Of a stretch of 64,000 bases of DNA, positions 40,301 to 53,427 are shown piece after piece (the stretch's first letter is position 1; every line of letters begins with the position of its first letter). This DNA comes from Diphasiastrum complanatum. Its lineage: Eukaryota > Streptophyta > Lycopodiopsida > Lycopodiales > Lycopodiaceae. Below the pieces are notes generated by a model. That model was not told where the DNA came from. It ran no database searches and worked only from the letters and a program-made list of their open reading frames with translations. The stretch is from NCBI GenBank assembly GCA_029204225.1, contig CM055111.1:11173999-11237998 (forward strand). The letters are read 5' to 3'. The position numbers and the translations under genes were made by a program.

Positions 40301-43300
40301 AAGTTGTGACATTGTCACAACAAGCATGGCTGAGAGCAAGATTTGTACATTTGGCCTTTGTGTGCAGGAAAATATTTGGATCCGTATCTTCCCTAACACT
40401 TTGTTTTACAGTTGTCCCCTTAGGACAAGGTTTTCTTTGGATCTTGTAGATGCATAAATGGCAAATTATTGATAATTTGGGCATATATGTTTGGAATAAT
40501 TATTGCATGGGGCAAAAAGACCTTAGAATTGTTAACAATTTTGAGAATCGCTTAAAATCATTATAGGACACAATCGTGATGAATAGCCCTTCTATCTAGC
40601 AGTTGAAATTCAGATTGATACCTTGTTTCTGCCAAATGAGCTCACTTTATCATGAAGAAGGGCTAAACAAAGGAAATGGATACAGTTAGCCAAAGTATCT
40701 GAAAAGTGAAGAAAAAAGCATACAAAGAATATATTAGTCCTACCCGAGGAAAATCATGAAGGCTTGATAGCGCCTCAAAATTGGTCAGAATTTTCTTGTC
40801 AGCATTAGATACTATTTGAACAACAGCTTCTCCTAGAGCATCCGGTCCAGTGGCACTCTCGTTTATATTCTTATGGTTGCCTTTTTCTACAATCTCCTTG
40901 CCCCAGCATCGGCCCTGCTTCTTGCTTTTGATGTCATTGTTGATTCGAATCACAAGCTGCATACCCAGACTCCCAGAGAGAATTAATTAATACTGTAGGA
41001 GTTCTTCGGAAGATAAATGACAGCTTGTTGGTTAGTACAAAAAGATACTACTTTGTTTAAATATTAGCCAACAAAGATGCTATCTTTTATAATAAAGCCC
41101 TCCTCTTTCAAATCATATTCTTGGCTGCAAATTACAAGATCTGAGGTCTGCTGTGCAGGTGCATCCGCAAATGTGTCCATTTGCAGGCAACTATACACTA
41201 AAAACGCAGTTGTAAGAGGAAGTGTTTGCAGAGCCTTTCTATGTAGAAAATTTATATTAAGTTTGTAAAAATTGTTCCAAAGTGAGTAGAAAGAGTCATT
41301 GCAATTAAGCCTGACATTGCTCTTGCTAAACTAAAGAGGATCTTAGAGAAAAGAGACACAAGAAATATGCATGGGTGGAATAAAAGACTAATTTATCACT
41401 ACCAAATGTAGAAAAAAACAAACACATATAAAAGGGCACGAAAACTGACCATGGGCGTTTGATTTTTATCATTCTCTCCATCTGCATTACAAAACATCTG
41501 TCAAATTCCAGTTTTCCTCTACCTTATTCTACAAGTTTTCATCTTCTGACTCAATTGACACTAAATCAAGAAAACAAGCAAAGCAAATGCTTGATCAAGT
41601 AGCAGCTCAGCAAAAAGGACACATAAAATTTCCAAAGGAAACATGTTGCACTGAGATGAACACAAGGAAGATGGGGAAACAAAGAGATCAATAGACATTG
41701 TACTGATTAGTTCTGTACCAGTAAAAAAAAGCTAACATAGCTTGCTGAAAAATGAAATGAAGCCTTCAGAAGCTGAAAACAATGACGTGAACAAAAATGA
41801 TCCGGTTATACATACTAGAGCAGTAATAGCAGAAATTACAATCAGAAATTTGAAATCTCATGCACAGATAGAGCTGGATGTTGCATGAAGAAATGGTTAG
41901 ACATATAGTGCTCAGAACATTGTTCCAAGCTCGGCCAAGATATAAAACGATACAATAGAATTTGTATGGTGCAAAGGCTTTGCAGCTGTCTTCAGGCTTA
42001 AAATCCACTGTTAAATAACATCAAGGGCATCCCTCCTTCCTACAATCAAAAAGTCTATCAGAGAACAGGAGCTAACAAACTATGAATCAGTAAAACCAAA
42101 GGTCTGCTGACAGAAAATCCAAGAGGCTGGAGGGATCAGGATCCAACAGAGATGAGCAGTTTGTCTGTCCCAGCCTCCTGATCCGGTAAACTTGCAGATG
42201 CCTAAGTATGGACATATTTCAGAGATTTTCTGAAGCAGTGTGTGAGCTCTTAAATAGATGCTACAAACATGCACACTTAGATGGACAATTATTATGCACT
42301 TTATCAGACATCACTAGGCCATGTTTTGCTAAATTTAAATGCTTTGGACAGAGCATTTATTATTTAGAAATGTATCTGATGGGCCCATAAAATAGGGCAC
42401 GGATGACCTACCCTGATTACGTTCACTTTAGTAATTCAGACACCCATATAAAGGCCTGTGCACGTCATTATCAGGGGTTGATTGATCAGACACCAGATCC
42501 TAGAAGCTCAGGTTAGGCATTGACATTGGATTCAACTTGAATAAACTCGCATACTAGTGGAAGGATGTTCTACACTTCCTCAGGATAATTGTGGTGCCTT
42601 TTATCGATAAACAAGAATCTCGTGCCAGGGGTCCTATCGACTAATATTGGAGCACCAAACAAACTGACAGGGAACGCAGGAATGTGGAAATACAACCATT
42701 TTTACGTTCCCATACATTCCAAAGTTTCCAAAAGTGGGAGCACCAGTTTGGTAACATGATCACTGGGAGCGTGCAAATGGGTTTGTACACAAGTTCCCAC
42801 TCGTAACATTTCCTGCACAGGCCCCACAACCAGAAAACTAAGGGAGATAAAAAACATAGCTGGGAGTACTTTACAAATACTGGCCATATATCAGTGCACC
42901 ATACATAAATACAGTACTCATGCTTTATATTTATATACACTCTCTCATCCTATTTTTCCTTTCCACCACTCCATCCCATTGAGGAGTGTAGGCAGTGGTT
43001 AATTGCCTCATTATGCAAATGTCCTTGCAAATTTTGTCGAAATCATTTGAATGTATTCTCCATCTTGATCGCTTCTCAAGACTTGATCTTCTTACCCAAT
43101 TGATTCTCAACTAAATTTTTGAATTCAATAAAAGAATCAAACGTTTGCGACTTGTGCTTCATGTATACCCAAGTTTTCCATGAGTAATTTGTCAATGAAT
43201 GTGATGAAATATGATAAGCCTCCAATCGATTGTGGATGAGCTCAAATGTGCCCTTCACCCAATATGGACCTCTTGATGGAAATCTAGCCCCTTTGATGCT

Positions 43301-46300
43301 TTCCCCATTACACAACCTTCATAGGCTTTTGGCTCATTCTAGCCTTTTGATGCTTCCCATCACACAAGCTTCATAGGCTTTTGTTCATTCACAATTTGAA
43401 GCAATCCTCTCATCATTTCCTTATCATACAGGAATTTGATGATAGCATAATTCAGATGTCCATACCCCTCGTACCATAGATATCTATGATCATCCTTATG
43501 CATCACAAATGCTTGATGATCAATCACAGATTGTAACTTGTAAAGCTTCTCGTTGACTCTTACTCCAAGGTGTGTCGTCCTTTGTTTCTCATATTTCACC
43601 AAGCTTCTACGGCTCCCAATTCAGCCACCATGTCCCAAAATTGTGCAATCTTTAGCTCGAACGTCACATTTGATCCTGGCATTGTAATGGTTGCATTAGA
43701 CGCAAAATCTGATACTTTCCACTTTGGGGTGATTTCTCCATCGGCTGGTACTGGCCGGTACAACACTTACTGCCCCAAATTTGGAGTCAAAGGGCCCAAG
43801 AACAGTCAAAAGGCCAGATTTAGTGGTAGTTAGCCTTTTTTGAAGATATCTAAATAAAAATTTGTAAATCAACAACCTTCAAGCCAATTCTACACTTTGG
43901 GTCCTTTCAATTTGTTTCCATTTGAATATTTTCAATGAAGAAGGCCCTTTCAACTCCAATTTTGAATTTTAAGGACACAAGCGATCAGGCATTGATCAGG
44001 TCCCTAGTTGCGCAATCTGGACCGTCGATCTAATTAGGGCATGTATTGGATGACTGCAGCTCCTCCACATGATGAATCAAGGTTAGTGTAGGCAAGAAAC
44101 ACCCGAATACATATGCTGACCAGTGGGTTCAACGCATAAACAGGTTTGTGAAGAAAATGAGCCCTCCTACCAGATTTTGGATAAATTTTTCACCACTCTT
44201 AGTCAATTTCTGATGCACCCATCCACCAAGAGCTGATTCATGCTTTGGATCACTAGTGGAAGCCCCAAAGGACTGGTACCTAGTGGTTATAAAAGAAAAG
44301 GTACAAAACAGATGAGAGCATCGACAAATGCAAGGCGAGATTAGTGGCAAAGGGATACACACAAAAGGAAGGGATTGATTATGAAGAGACCCGTAGCCAA
44401 GATGCACACGATACGATCAATCACAGTCTATTGCCGTTTCATACGGGAGAAAATTCCAGTTAAAAAGGTGGAGCTCATCTCGACAAACAAGCAGGTGGCC
44501 AATATACTCATGAAAGCACTTAGCAAGGATAAATTTTGAAACATTTTGACTGCTTATGGGCGTCAAAGAAAGTAATAAGTCATTAAGGGGGAGAATTTTA
44601 GGAAGAATGTCTAGTTAGGCCGTAAAATTAACTCTGGGTATTACTGTTTTTAATGATGGAATTGCGATACTAGTAATGATTACAAAGCAAGAGCAACAGG
44701 GAAGCCATTGAGTGCCTGAAATATGTCTCCCTCATTTTGATCACTGATAGAATGTAGTCATGTTTTCATCTTTGAAAGACAATGATCAAAAATCTAGTTA
44801 TGTCGGCCAGTGGTCCTAAGCACACTTATATTACTCTTTGCTTTCAAAACCTTCAATTGCATCTTCACTGTTGTCCTGCCATCTTTCATTAAAGAGTTCT
44901 AAGGATTGGCACTTAAAAAAAACTTTACCAGAATCTAGAGGTTCAAAGCGGATATGGCCTGGTGCAACCACCATCGGTTGCAGTTGTCTTTCTCCTTTTG
45001 CTTCAGCATTGTCAGTTTTTTTCCTACCATGGATGGCCAAATCTGTGTTGAGACTAAGTTCTCCCACTCGCTCATCCTTTGAGAAGATTGTTGGATGTGC
45101 TTCAAGCTTTCCTCGCTGCAAAAAACATACAATTAATTTATTAAATAAGTTTATGGCTCGTAACCATGCAGAAAAGATCTACTTGTCTACCAACCATAAA
45201 AGTTGTTACAAAAAGTCACCACTTCAAAAAATTAGCAGCACCCCAAAGCACTAGTTTCAATCATTATGTCATTTGTCCATTTGCGTCTACATAATAAAAC
45301 CTCGTCAGCAGTTATGGTTATGGAACATTGTGGTTAGGTGCACACTTCAGGATGGAGATTCGTGCCTTGACCCCAAGTAATTTCTAGTTCGCATAAATAG
45401 GAATTGCTCCTTGTAGTGGAACTCTATAGAAGAGCTCCTTTATAGGTCCTGCACACCAGCTTTTGTGCAATGTAATGATATCCAGTTGGAGAGCAATCAA
45501 CAATTTACAGTTTAATACCTAACTTGATATTAATGCATATTCCAAGAAGGCTGAAGGTCACAGTTATTAATTTCGAAGAAAACTGTCCTTTTCATTTTTG
45601 AACTACAATTTGCCACAGAGTGGTCAGCTTTCAATTCTGACAGCACATTCAAACTTCGGAAAACAACTCCTAGAAGACGAATTACATGTCCATTTTGGGC
45701 AGTAGAAGGCTTCTCTCCCCCACACAATTTCCATTTCTTGATTCATTGTGAGACTCAGCGAGATCAACACAGCAAGCGATATCGCAGACAGCACCGAGGC
45801 TACTGCAAGTGTAGGCTCTGATTTCTAATAACAACCCATCACAGATTAAAACAAATTACCAATAGAAAAGTTGTAGCAAGCAACACAAAAAACTTGGCAC
45901 TCGGGTCAAACACAGTAGTAAAATTGTTTAGAACCCCCAAAAAAACATTTAGGATTTTCTTTTATATAGAATCGTTTCCTTCCTGAAAATCCATTTCAAA
46001 CGGTCCGTTTCGGTCTGTTGAAACAGACTGTTTCAAAACCATATTCATTGAATGAAAAATGTTTCAGTGAAACATCTGGAGCTCATAGAGAACAGAATGA
46101 AAAAGCAAGACAACACCTAAGGCTTACCTACGGCCTCCTATTCGTAGACATTGAGAGTTCACCTTGCCGACACCCATTTGGAATGAAGATGGGACTATCC
46201 CCACCAACGAAGCACAAGAGATCAGGGAAGATTTCCTCCTTTGAAGCACATCTTCTCCAACCTGTTTTCCTTAAAGCAGAAGGATTAATGTGCCCTCCCA

Positions 46301-48158
46301 TGCCCACCTAAATATATAGGCAAGAGGGAGGGAAGGACTAGTTATGGGATAGAATGCACTCCTATCATCAAGGAGAAGTAAGCCATACTCTTGTAGTCCC
46401 ACCAACCATGCAGTTATTTCTAGCAAACATGACCCAGTATACATGAACAACATCCACGAAGTCATTCAAAAAGCTATCTACTAAAATATAACATTTGTGT
46501 CTCATCACCGCATGTGACATGCAAAGACATCATCAAAAAGCTCTCAAATCTCCTCTTTCCAACGAGCTACAGCGTTCTCAGTTTTGACTAGTATTTCTAG
46601 CTATTTTTGACTTGAAAACTTTTCTCTTCACGCTTCATGGCACATACCCGAACTGCAAAAGTGTCAACTATGGTCATTAAGTGTCCGAAACCCTGACTGC
46701 GATAGTCATCAGCACATTTAATGATACAGTACCCCAAAAGCATAACAATACACCCGAACTACAACTATCCTACTAGGGTAGACAATAGATTCATCTACCA
46801 AGGTTGTTACCGGTCAATACATATGACTTCCTAGAAATTGTCAATGAGATGAACAGTACATTCGTTTATCCTCATAGTCATTCGCTTGATGACACCAAGG
46901 AATATTGTACATTCGATTACTTAGACACCCTGGTCAACTACATTAATGTGAAGTACATTCTTACATGGTACACTGATTTACAATTAATGCCTGCATTTAA
47001 TAACATGGACAAAATGTTGCCCAACCATTCCAGATATAACAACTTTGTTGATTGAAATAGAGTCTATGTCAAGCCCCATTTCAGAAACGCGTTCAGAAAT
47101 GCAGTCAGAAACGCGTTTCTGAACCGCGTTTCTGAAATGGGGGAGCATTTCTCATAAACGTTTTTTTTTTTTTAAATTTAAATTTTATTTTGTGGGCAAT
47201 ATGGGTATCAGAATAAAGCTCTGATCAAGGGCATTGCATTTTTACAGGTTGCCAGGTGTTTTGGTTACATTTGGGTCCAGTTTAGGTGCGGCAATCCCTG
47301 TTTAGGTCTAGTTTAGGGCAATTTTAGCGCAAAAAATGTACATAATCTCTCTTTTTTTTGGCACGATTCTGCTCCCAGAAATGCGTTTCCGGGAATGTTT
47401 TTGCCCAGAAACGTGTTTCTTTCCAATTAATGCTTGAGAAAATGTAGATTATAAAACACCAACAGCAAAGACAGTAAAGAATAATGGAAATCATTATCTT
47501 GCACTTAACATATCGCGCGTAGATAGTCCTCCCTTGAACTTGCTATTTTGAAGTTATTGACAAAATCCTTGCTATCCATGCATATTATTATGTGTCTACA
47601 AAGTCTATTCTAACTGAGTTTGTATCGCATTGTCTTTTGCCTCAAGATTAATTATATTACGGTTGCACGTTATGGCATCATTGAAACGTTTCAAACAATT
47701 TCAGATCTGTTTCGATTGACTCAACCCTAGCAAGCTAACTTGTTTGACAAGCATAAGTGATTTTGTCGATAGTTGCGTAACAACTGCAAGTAGACTTTCT
47801 ACAGCCTCACTATCTTAGATGACAAGGAAACAAATCGTAAATTGCATGCAAAATTTCTAATACTCTACATATTCAAAATTTAATATCAATCAATATAGAT
47901 ACCCCTTAAGTTAACACAAACTAAACTTCATCACCAAAAAGTCAAGCATTGAATATTTCCATGCAGGATAGTTTTAACACATTATATAGGTACAAAACTA
48001 CATCTCCTCAGCTATAGCCAGGGTTCAATTGAATTATTTAATAACATGAACTGAACCAATATATGTAAGAACCATACCTCTACTTGATGTTGTTGCTCTG
48101 CATGTATTCTAAGCCATTGACGCTTTGCCTTCTTCCTCCTTGCACTCCTACTGGGTCT
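37305..48158 (-). CDS. Coilin, Cajal-body scaffold protein (3' part of gene, N-terminus not in view)
   Basis: Coilin organises nuclear Cajal bodies and binds RNA and snRNP proteins. Exons (minus strand): 48158-48078, 45115-44851 (or to 44835), possible 32-nt microexon 41481-41450, 40956-40744, 38954-38883, 38645-38478, 38307-38118, 37645-37305. With the donor GTTTTG at 44850 and the microexon the frame stays open for 453 residues; plant coilins are about 600, so the ubiquitin-like N-terminal domain is missing from view. Landmarks of plant coilin: basic [16 protein letters not shown], then [12 protein letters not shown], then GRCWGKE, the Tudor-like C-terminal domain starting [12 protein letters not shown] and [31 protein letters not shown], and the terminal [13 protein letters not shown]. 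The first visible exon starts in phase 0 after ATATAG. The introns contain two Copia relics and an inverted repeat. I see no disabling mutation in the visible exons. The microexon and its donor are the weakest part of the model. Confidence 0.9.
42960..43605 (-). mobile_element. Copia integrase relic inside a coilin intron
   Basis: Minus-strand frames hold a GAG-pre-integrase remnant ([20 protein letters not shown], with the first H of HHCC changed to Y) and, after a frameshift, integrase core pieces: [30 protein letters not shown] and, near 43060, [11 protein letters not shown], which contains the second catalytic Asp. The first catalytic Asp and the Glu are not recognisable. It has the same orientation as coilin. 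Confidence 0.85.
44290..44560 (+). mobile_element. Internally deleted Copia RT/RNase H relic inside a coilin intron
   Basis: The plus strand reads [20 protein letters not shown] (start of Copia RT) and, within about 50 bases, jumps to [20 protein letters not shown] and [10 protein letters not shown], the extreme C-terminus of Copia RNase H. The RT core and RNase H active site between them are deleted. Orientation is opposite to the neighbouring integrase relic, so they come from separate insertions. Confidence 0.85.
47074..47142. repeat. 69-bp inverted repeat with 18-bp perfect outer arms
   Basis: The outer arms are CCCCATTTCAGAAACGCG and its exact complement CGCGTTTCTGAAATGGGG. The interior is also largely self-complementary, centred on CAGAAACGCGTTTCTG (47105-47120). 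It lies in the coilin intron between the exons at 45115 and 48078. Related half-sites occur near 47379-47412 (AGAAATGCGTTTC, CAGAAACGTGTTTC). Confidence 0.9.
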
Positions 48159-50625
48159 CTATATGCACAAAATTAACAAGAGAATGCAAAACTGTCAATG
48201 AGGTAAGAAAAGCATCCTAATAATCATATAAATTGAAATTTAACAAAGTCATTTTTCCCTATAAAACTAGCCATGTGTCATTTCAGCAATGATTTACCAT
48301 ATATTAAACTACAAAATGTGGCATAGTGAACGACGAAATGTGACAAACGTGAGGTATTCTCCAAAGTCTAGATATCTTAGCAAAAGTATAATGGTAGATT
48401 GACCTTAAGCGACATCCTTGTACAAAAAGACTTGAGGACTTTGGACTTAGCATATTAGGGATTGGCCCTATCTTGAAGGCTAAAATGAAATATTACGTTT
48501 GACTCAAACGCATCTCCCAAAGTATGTTAAGAAAACTACACTTTGGAACCTTCCATGCAGTCCAAAAAACATAAATTTTGCTTTTGGTCAAGCCTTGAGA
48601 AAACAAGGAGCAAAACTTAACCCAAGGTTCGAGTTAAAGGTGAGTCAAAAATGCTCGATGAAGGCATGTTTGGTATAGAAAATTGATCCCATCCTTGTTG
48701 CTTTGTCTAAGTAATTCTGATGCATACACAAATCAAGGTCAAAATGCATTTTATCAAAAGCAACAATCAATTTGGAATTTTAGTCATAGTTTTACATTTT
48801 GGATAGTTTTCAATACATAGGATGTTGATAACAGGGTAATGTACTTCAATTCCTTTTCCTATTTGCTTTGATCTATGCATGTACCACTTTACTTTGCAGT
48901 GTGCATCTAGTGTGCATGTTTTCCATTTGTCGAAGTTGGGGTTTTCTCTTCCAACATCTAGTTCCATTTGTCTAAAAGATATATTGAGGATATTTTTGTA
49001 CATCTACAAGTTAGAAAAACCTTATGTATATAGGTATACAAACTAGTACAGGAACTGTACAGTGACACAGGTGAATGAAGGTAACAATGTCAAGATTGTA
49101 GGCAATGACACAACTAAAATGCTCAATGAACACTTAATAGAGCTGACAGGTCCTAAATGGCATTGTTGCATGCAACTAAGTGGAAGATGATGTGCAAGGC
49201 TTTAAGGGGGGAAAAACATCTAAGGAACAACAAAGCCTTCTAGGTCTAATGAAGCAAGCTAGGCCTGCTGAAACAGGTGCACACGTAGTAGCAAACCCCC
49301 TCCATGCCATTTAGAATAGCCAGAGCAGACTGAAGCAAGACTTGTAAGACTTTTTGGAACAGGTACTAAACGTTGCAGTAAGAGAATGCCTGAACAGTGG
49401 CATCCTCACTATCTCACAATTTAATGTCGATTCAAAAAACTAACCCAACAAGTACACATCCCACTATAACTGCAATACAATCAGAATCACCTAGTGCTAA
49501 TGTGAATGTACCCGATAATCCTCAACTCCCACTGCGGGCGTTGGGCCTTCGAGGAATTAGGATGATATAGATACTACTAAGCACGTGTCTGCTATTGACA
49601 GTAGGTCATGTTAGATGCTGAAGAGTCACGCCCAACTATGGAAATGGGGTAGACCCAGACGAGAAATCCTATGAATTTAGACCTGCATTTCTTTAAGGAT
49701 TTTCAAAGAGGTTGCAGCAGCAACAACGGCTCAATACAATTTTTTGGGGAATCTGACATTTAAGGAATTGCCCAGACTTCCTACGGGTGATTGGTTGTCA
49801 AATGAGCTCCTTGTAAACAATCAGGTATGGCTTGGGTATAAGCATTGCATTATGCTCGATGGGTAGACAGACTGCTAACTTGAGGCCCGTTACTAAAACT
49901 ACTAATGTTTCTAACACGCTAATTGGTCTTGCAGAATGAGTGCCAAATATGGAGGCATGGTTGGCATGGCCTCTTGTGAGACAATAGGATTCCTTACACT
50001 TGGCCTTGGCCAAGAAGTGAACCATGAGGGTATGATTAGTCACCTCATCAAACATTACTGGTGGCACAGCATTTTTAGGAGGCTAGCTAGTGCATCCACT
50101 CTGGTTTCTATCAGTTCTGTGTGTGATTGGATGGAGCCCTTGGAGGCAAGCTTCCATACAAAGACAAGCGACCTGATGTCAAATTACTCAACTAAGCAAT
50201 TTGCTTCAATCCAACACAAGGCATGCTACACACCTCAAGAATACCACAGAGCCTCAGAACATAGGAAGATTTTCCAGCATGTTTTGAACTTTTTTTATTC
50301 AGAGTGTAGCTTGTTTCAATGTGTATTGCACATCATGTTCAAAGAGAGCGTACAGTACATCAACTCCCTATTACTAGAGCCTCCAGACTTACCATGAGGG
50401 CTCCTATTCGGAGAGCCCATACCAGCCGGCACTAAAGGCGGAGACATTGTCACCATCAGCACATATCTACCACATTGGCTCCTCTGCTTCCTTCAAAAGA
50501 CCATGTCATAGCCTTTTTCAGCCGTCTCAGCTGAGAGTGCATGTATACCATTGGTGGCACATAGTCCTTGCACCACACTTCTTATAGAGTTGACATTTCA
50601 TATCCATGTCAGCTATTAGGCTCTA
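48159..50625. other. Intronic or intergenic DNA upstream of the first visible coilin exon
   Basis: I looked for coilin's upstream exons on the minus strand and found none. A 153-codon plus-strand frame (49936-50397) and an overlapping minus-strand frame (49798-50067) have no motif that I can assign. Confidence 0.4.
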
Positions 50626-51397
50626 CTATTTCTGTTTTCTTGCTATTTGGAAAAGGGAAAGAATGCATAATAATGAAGCATCAAGTCGAAGGATGAGGAT
50701 TTGCATGCTCCATCCGAAGTAGGGAACCAACATAAACTCGGCAATAGGTCGAAACATGGACTTGTAATCCATCATAGGCTCCCACATCATTCGAAAAAAC
50801 TTCTCACCATAAGGAAAATAAAAAAGAGTACCAAACTCTTTTGGCATCACAGCCTCCCAAACCTTACCATCAATGACTTGCTCACATAGAATAGGCAATG
50901 TACCAGCATCATGATGAAGAGTAAGTGTAGAACCAAAACAATCAACAAGCGGTACTGATTTCAAAGAGGCATGTGCCTTTCCTTCGTAGTAAGACATTTC
51001 TTTGTTGTCCTGCAGAGTCTCCAACAGCCGACAAGGAACTGTTATGGGCTGTTCAACACTTTGCTGCCCAAAGTGTTCCCAACATGGACCACGTTGTCCA
51101 TAATCTTCCGCAGGCCGTTCCCGAAGCATAATGGACTGCTCATAATGTAAAATAGGCTATAAATGACCAAGGCAAGATGACTGAACCTGCTGTTCAACGT
51201 CTTCATCATAAAAATTTGGCAAACTATCAAGAGATGCATCATTGATGGCATCATCAAAGCTGTCCCTCGAAGAGGTATGTGATGACATAGAAGATTCTTC
51301 AAGTAATGAAAAATTCTCTCCAAACAAATGCTCACTCTTAACACTTTGAGCAAAAGTACTAATTGACACATGTTGACTCCCTCCTCGATTAGTACAA

Positions 51398-51402
51398 AAA
51401 GG
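51398..51402. other. Target-site duplication of Copia-1, left copy
   Basis: AAAGG immediately left of the LTR start TGTCAAAT. The same five bases follow the right LTR at 56740-56744. Confidence 0.9.
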
Positions 51403-52069
51403 TGTCAAATTTCAAAGATTAAGGACTGAATTTGATCTACAAATGATCACAAAGAGTGATTGGTAGCTTGGGATCTTGATCTATATCAAGACTAGCTTCC
51501 AAATCTAGCTTTTACTTGACAATCTTCGTGATTCCAAGCAAGAACAATCAAGAAATGATGATCCACAGATTCACACATGTGAAGTACAGCTACTGTACGG
51601 CCTGATAACAGAGAAATAGTTTATTTATGATTTACTAAGCATTCATCCACAAAGAAAGTGCTAAAGAGAGTGAAAACACCAAGATTGCTTCACAAACCAA
51701 TGTTTCTCATCATTAGGTTCACAATGGATCCATCATGGATCAAGTACACAATCACCATATTCTCTCTCTAAGCATCCAGCACGTGTGGGACAGCTCATTG
51801 TACTTATCCATATCCACTTTGGATAAGATCTATCAAGTTTGCCACATCATCCATTGGTGGTTTGTGTTGACCTTCTAGATTCCTACAATCTAGGACCTAA
51901 CTCCTATAATTTAGGAGATGTCATATTTGACTCAAATGAAAGCTAATCAAAATGGATTTGAATATTACAAGTGTCATTTCACACGTGTGGACAGGTCATC
52001 ACACATGTGGATCCACATAGATGTCAAATACATCAAAAAAAACTATGTGAAAATTGCTAAATTCTAACA
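51403..52069 (-). repeat. Copia-1 3' LTR
   Basis: 667 bases, near-identical to 56052-56739. It contains CACACGTGTG at 51980-51989; two other palindromes of the right LTR appear here as CACACATGTG, consistent with C-to-T decay of methylated CpG. Confidence 0.95.
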
Positions 52070-52081
52070 CTCCTCAATTTT

Positions 52082-52493
52082 TACATGATACAACTATAGT
52101 ACATCTATCTACAACTCCTAAAGCTGATCTTAACTTCATAAATGAAGCCTTTGGCAAGGCTTTAGTGAGTAGATCAGCAAGGCAATCTGAAGAAGACACA
52201 TGATGTAGCTTGATCTCCTTTGCTTGAACCTTTTCCCTCACAAAATGGTGAGCAATCTCTATGTGCTTGCTCCTTGCATGGAATGTGGGATTGGTAGCTA
52301 ATGCTTTGGCTTGATTGGCTGTCATTTCAAACTTTTCTAAAATAGAAGAAGCATATATGAAATGAAGATTACCAAGATCCACCATCTTAAACTCTTTAGA
52401 CAATGCTACTTTCACTTCTTGTATACCATCATGATCATTTCCACTAAGGATAATGTCATCTACATACAAAATGAGTGATAATCTTCCCATCAT
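52082..52493 (-). pseudogene. Copia-1 RT end and RNase H tail, with internal deletion
   Basis: Starts with LILYVDDIILSGND (the RT catalytic YVDD) and KVALSKEFKMVDLGNLHF, then skips directly to ILEKFEM and, from there, to the RNase H C-terminus: RSKHIEIAHHFVREKVQAKE and CLADLLTKALPKASF. The connection region and most of RNase H are missing, which removes its first catalytic residues. Confidence 0.9.
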
Positions 52494-52610
52494 TGAATCT
52501 TAAGTACAAAGAAGGATCATAAGCACTTACAACAAATTTTATAGAGTTCAAGAAAGCATTCAACCTAGGGTACCAAGCTCTAGGTGCTTGCTTAAGCCCA
52601 TAAAGGCTTC

Positions 52611-53292
52611 TCAGCAACACACTTTTTCTTCTTGATCTTCTTTGATGAAGCCCTCGGGTTGCCTCATGAAGATCTCCTCTTCCAAATAACCATTGAGAAA
52701 TGCATTAGTCACATCAAATTGAAATAGAGGCCAATTGAAAGTAGTTGCAAGAGAAATGATCAACCTTATGGAAACTAGTTTAGCAACATGAGCAAAAGTT
52801 TTATCAAAATCTATTCCCTTGGTTTGCAAGAACCCCTTTGCCACTAGCCTTGCCTTGTGTTTGTTGATGCTCCCATCTTGATTGTACTTCAATCTATAGA
52901 TCCATTTGCACTCAAGTGGTTTTCTTCCATGAGGAAGATCCACAAGCTCCCTGTATGATTCTCCATAAGAGCATCATATCCATTCTTGTGACTCCATAGC
53001 CTCTTCAAAGCAACTTGGCTCATCAAACATAGATGTTAGAAAAGTGCAAGAGGTAAGTGAATCAAGATCTTTCCTTTGTTCACCTTTTCCAACATAGGTG
53101 AGGCCTTGAAGGCTCGGCCTTCCTTCTTGTAAACCTCCTTGGAGTCCTCGGGTCTTGAGATGAATCCTCAAGATCTTGATCACATGTAAGCTCCTCCTCA
53201 AATCTTGCAAGATCCTTGACATAAGATGGATTAGAAGCCTTTTCATTCAACTTGTAGTAGTTACCTTCATCAAAAGTAACATCTCTACTCAC
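52611..53292 (-). pseudogene. Copia-1 hinge and RT N-terminal part
   Basis: Contains the post-integrase hinge (MSRDVTFDEGNYYKL) and, after a frameshift, RT start motifs [40 protein letters not shown] and FQFDVTNAFLNGYLEEEIFM. The stop near 52611 and a broken stretch separate it from the YVDD block at 52440-52490. Confidence 0.9.
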
Positions 53293-53427
53293 TAAAATCT
53301 TTTTAGTGATTGGATTATAGACTCTATATCCTTTGCTATTTTCAGCATAACCAATAAAGATCCCTTTTATAGAGGTAGGATCATCCTTTTTTCTTATATC
53401 TAATGCTTGAAAAACATAGCAAGTAGA

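Noticed and set aside
45530-45727. Possible extra coilin exon (65-codon minus-strand frame)
   Set aside because: The flanking exons (48158-48078 and 45115 onward) already join in phase 0 without it, and it has no coilin motif.
49936-50397. 153-codon plus-strand frame with an overlapping minus-strand frame
   Set aside because: Neither strand shows a motif that I can place; kept only as an unassigned stretch.
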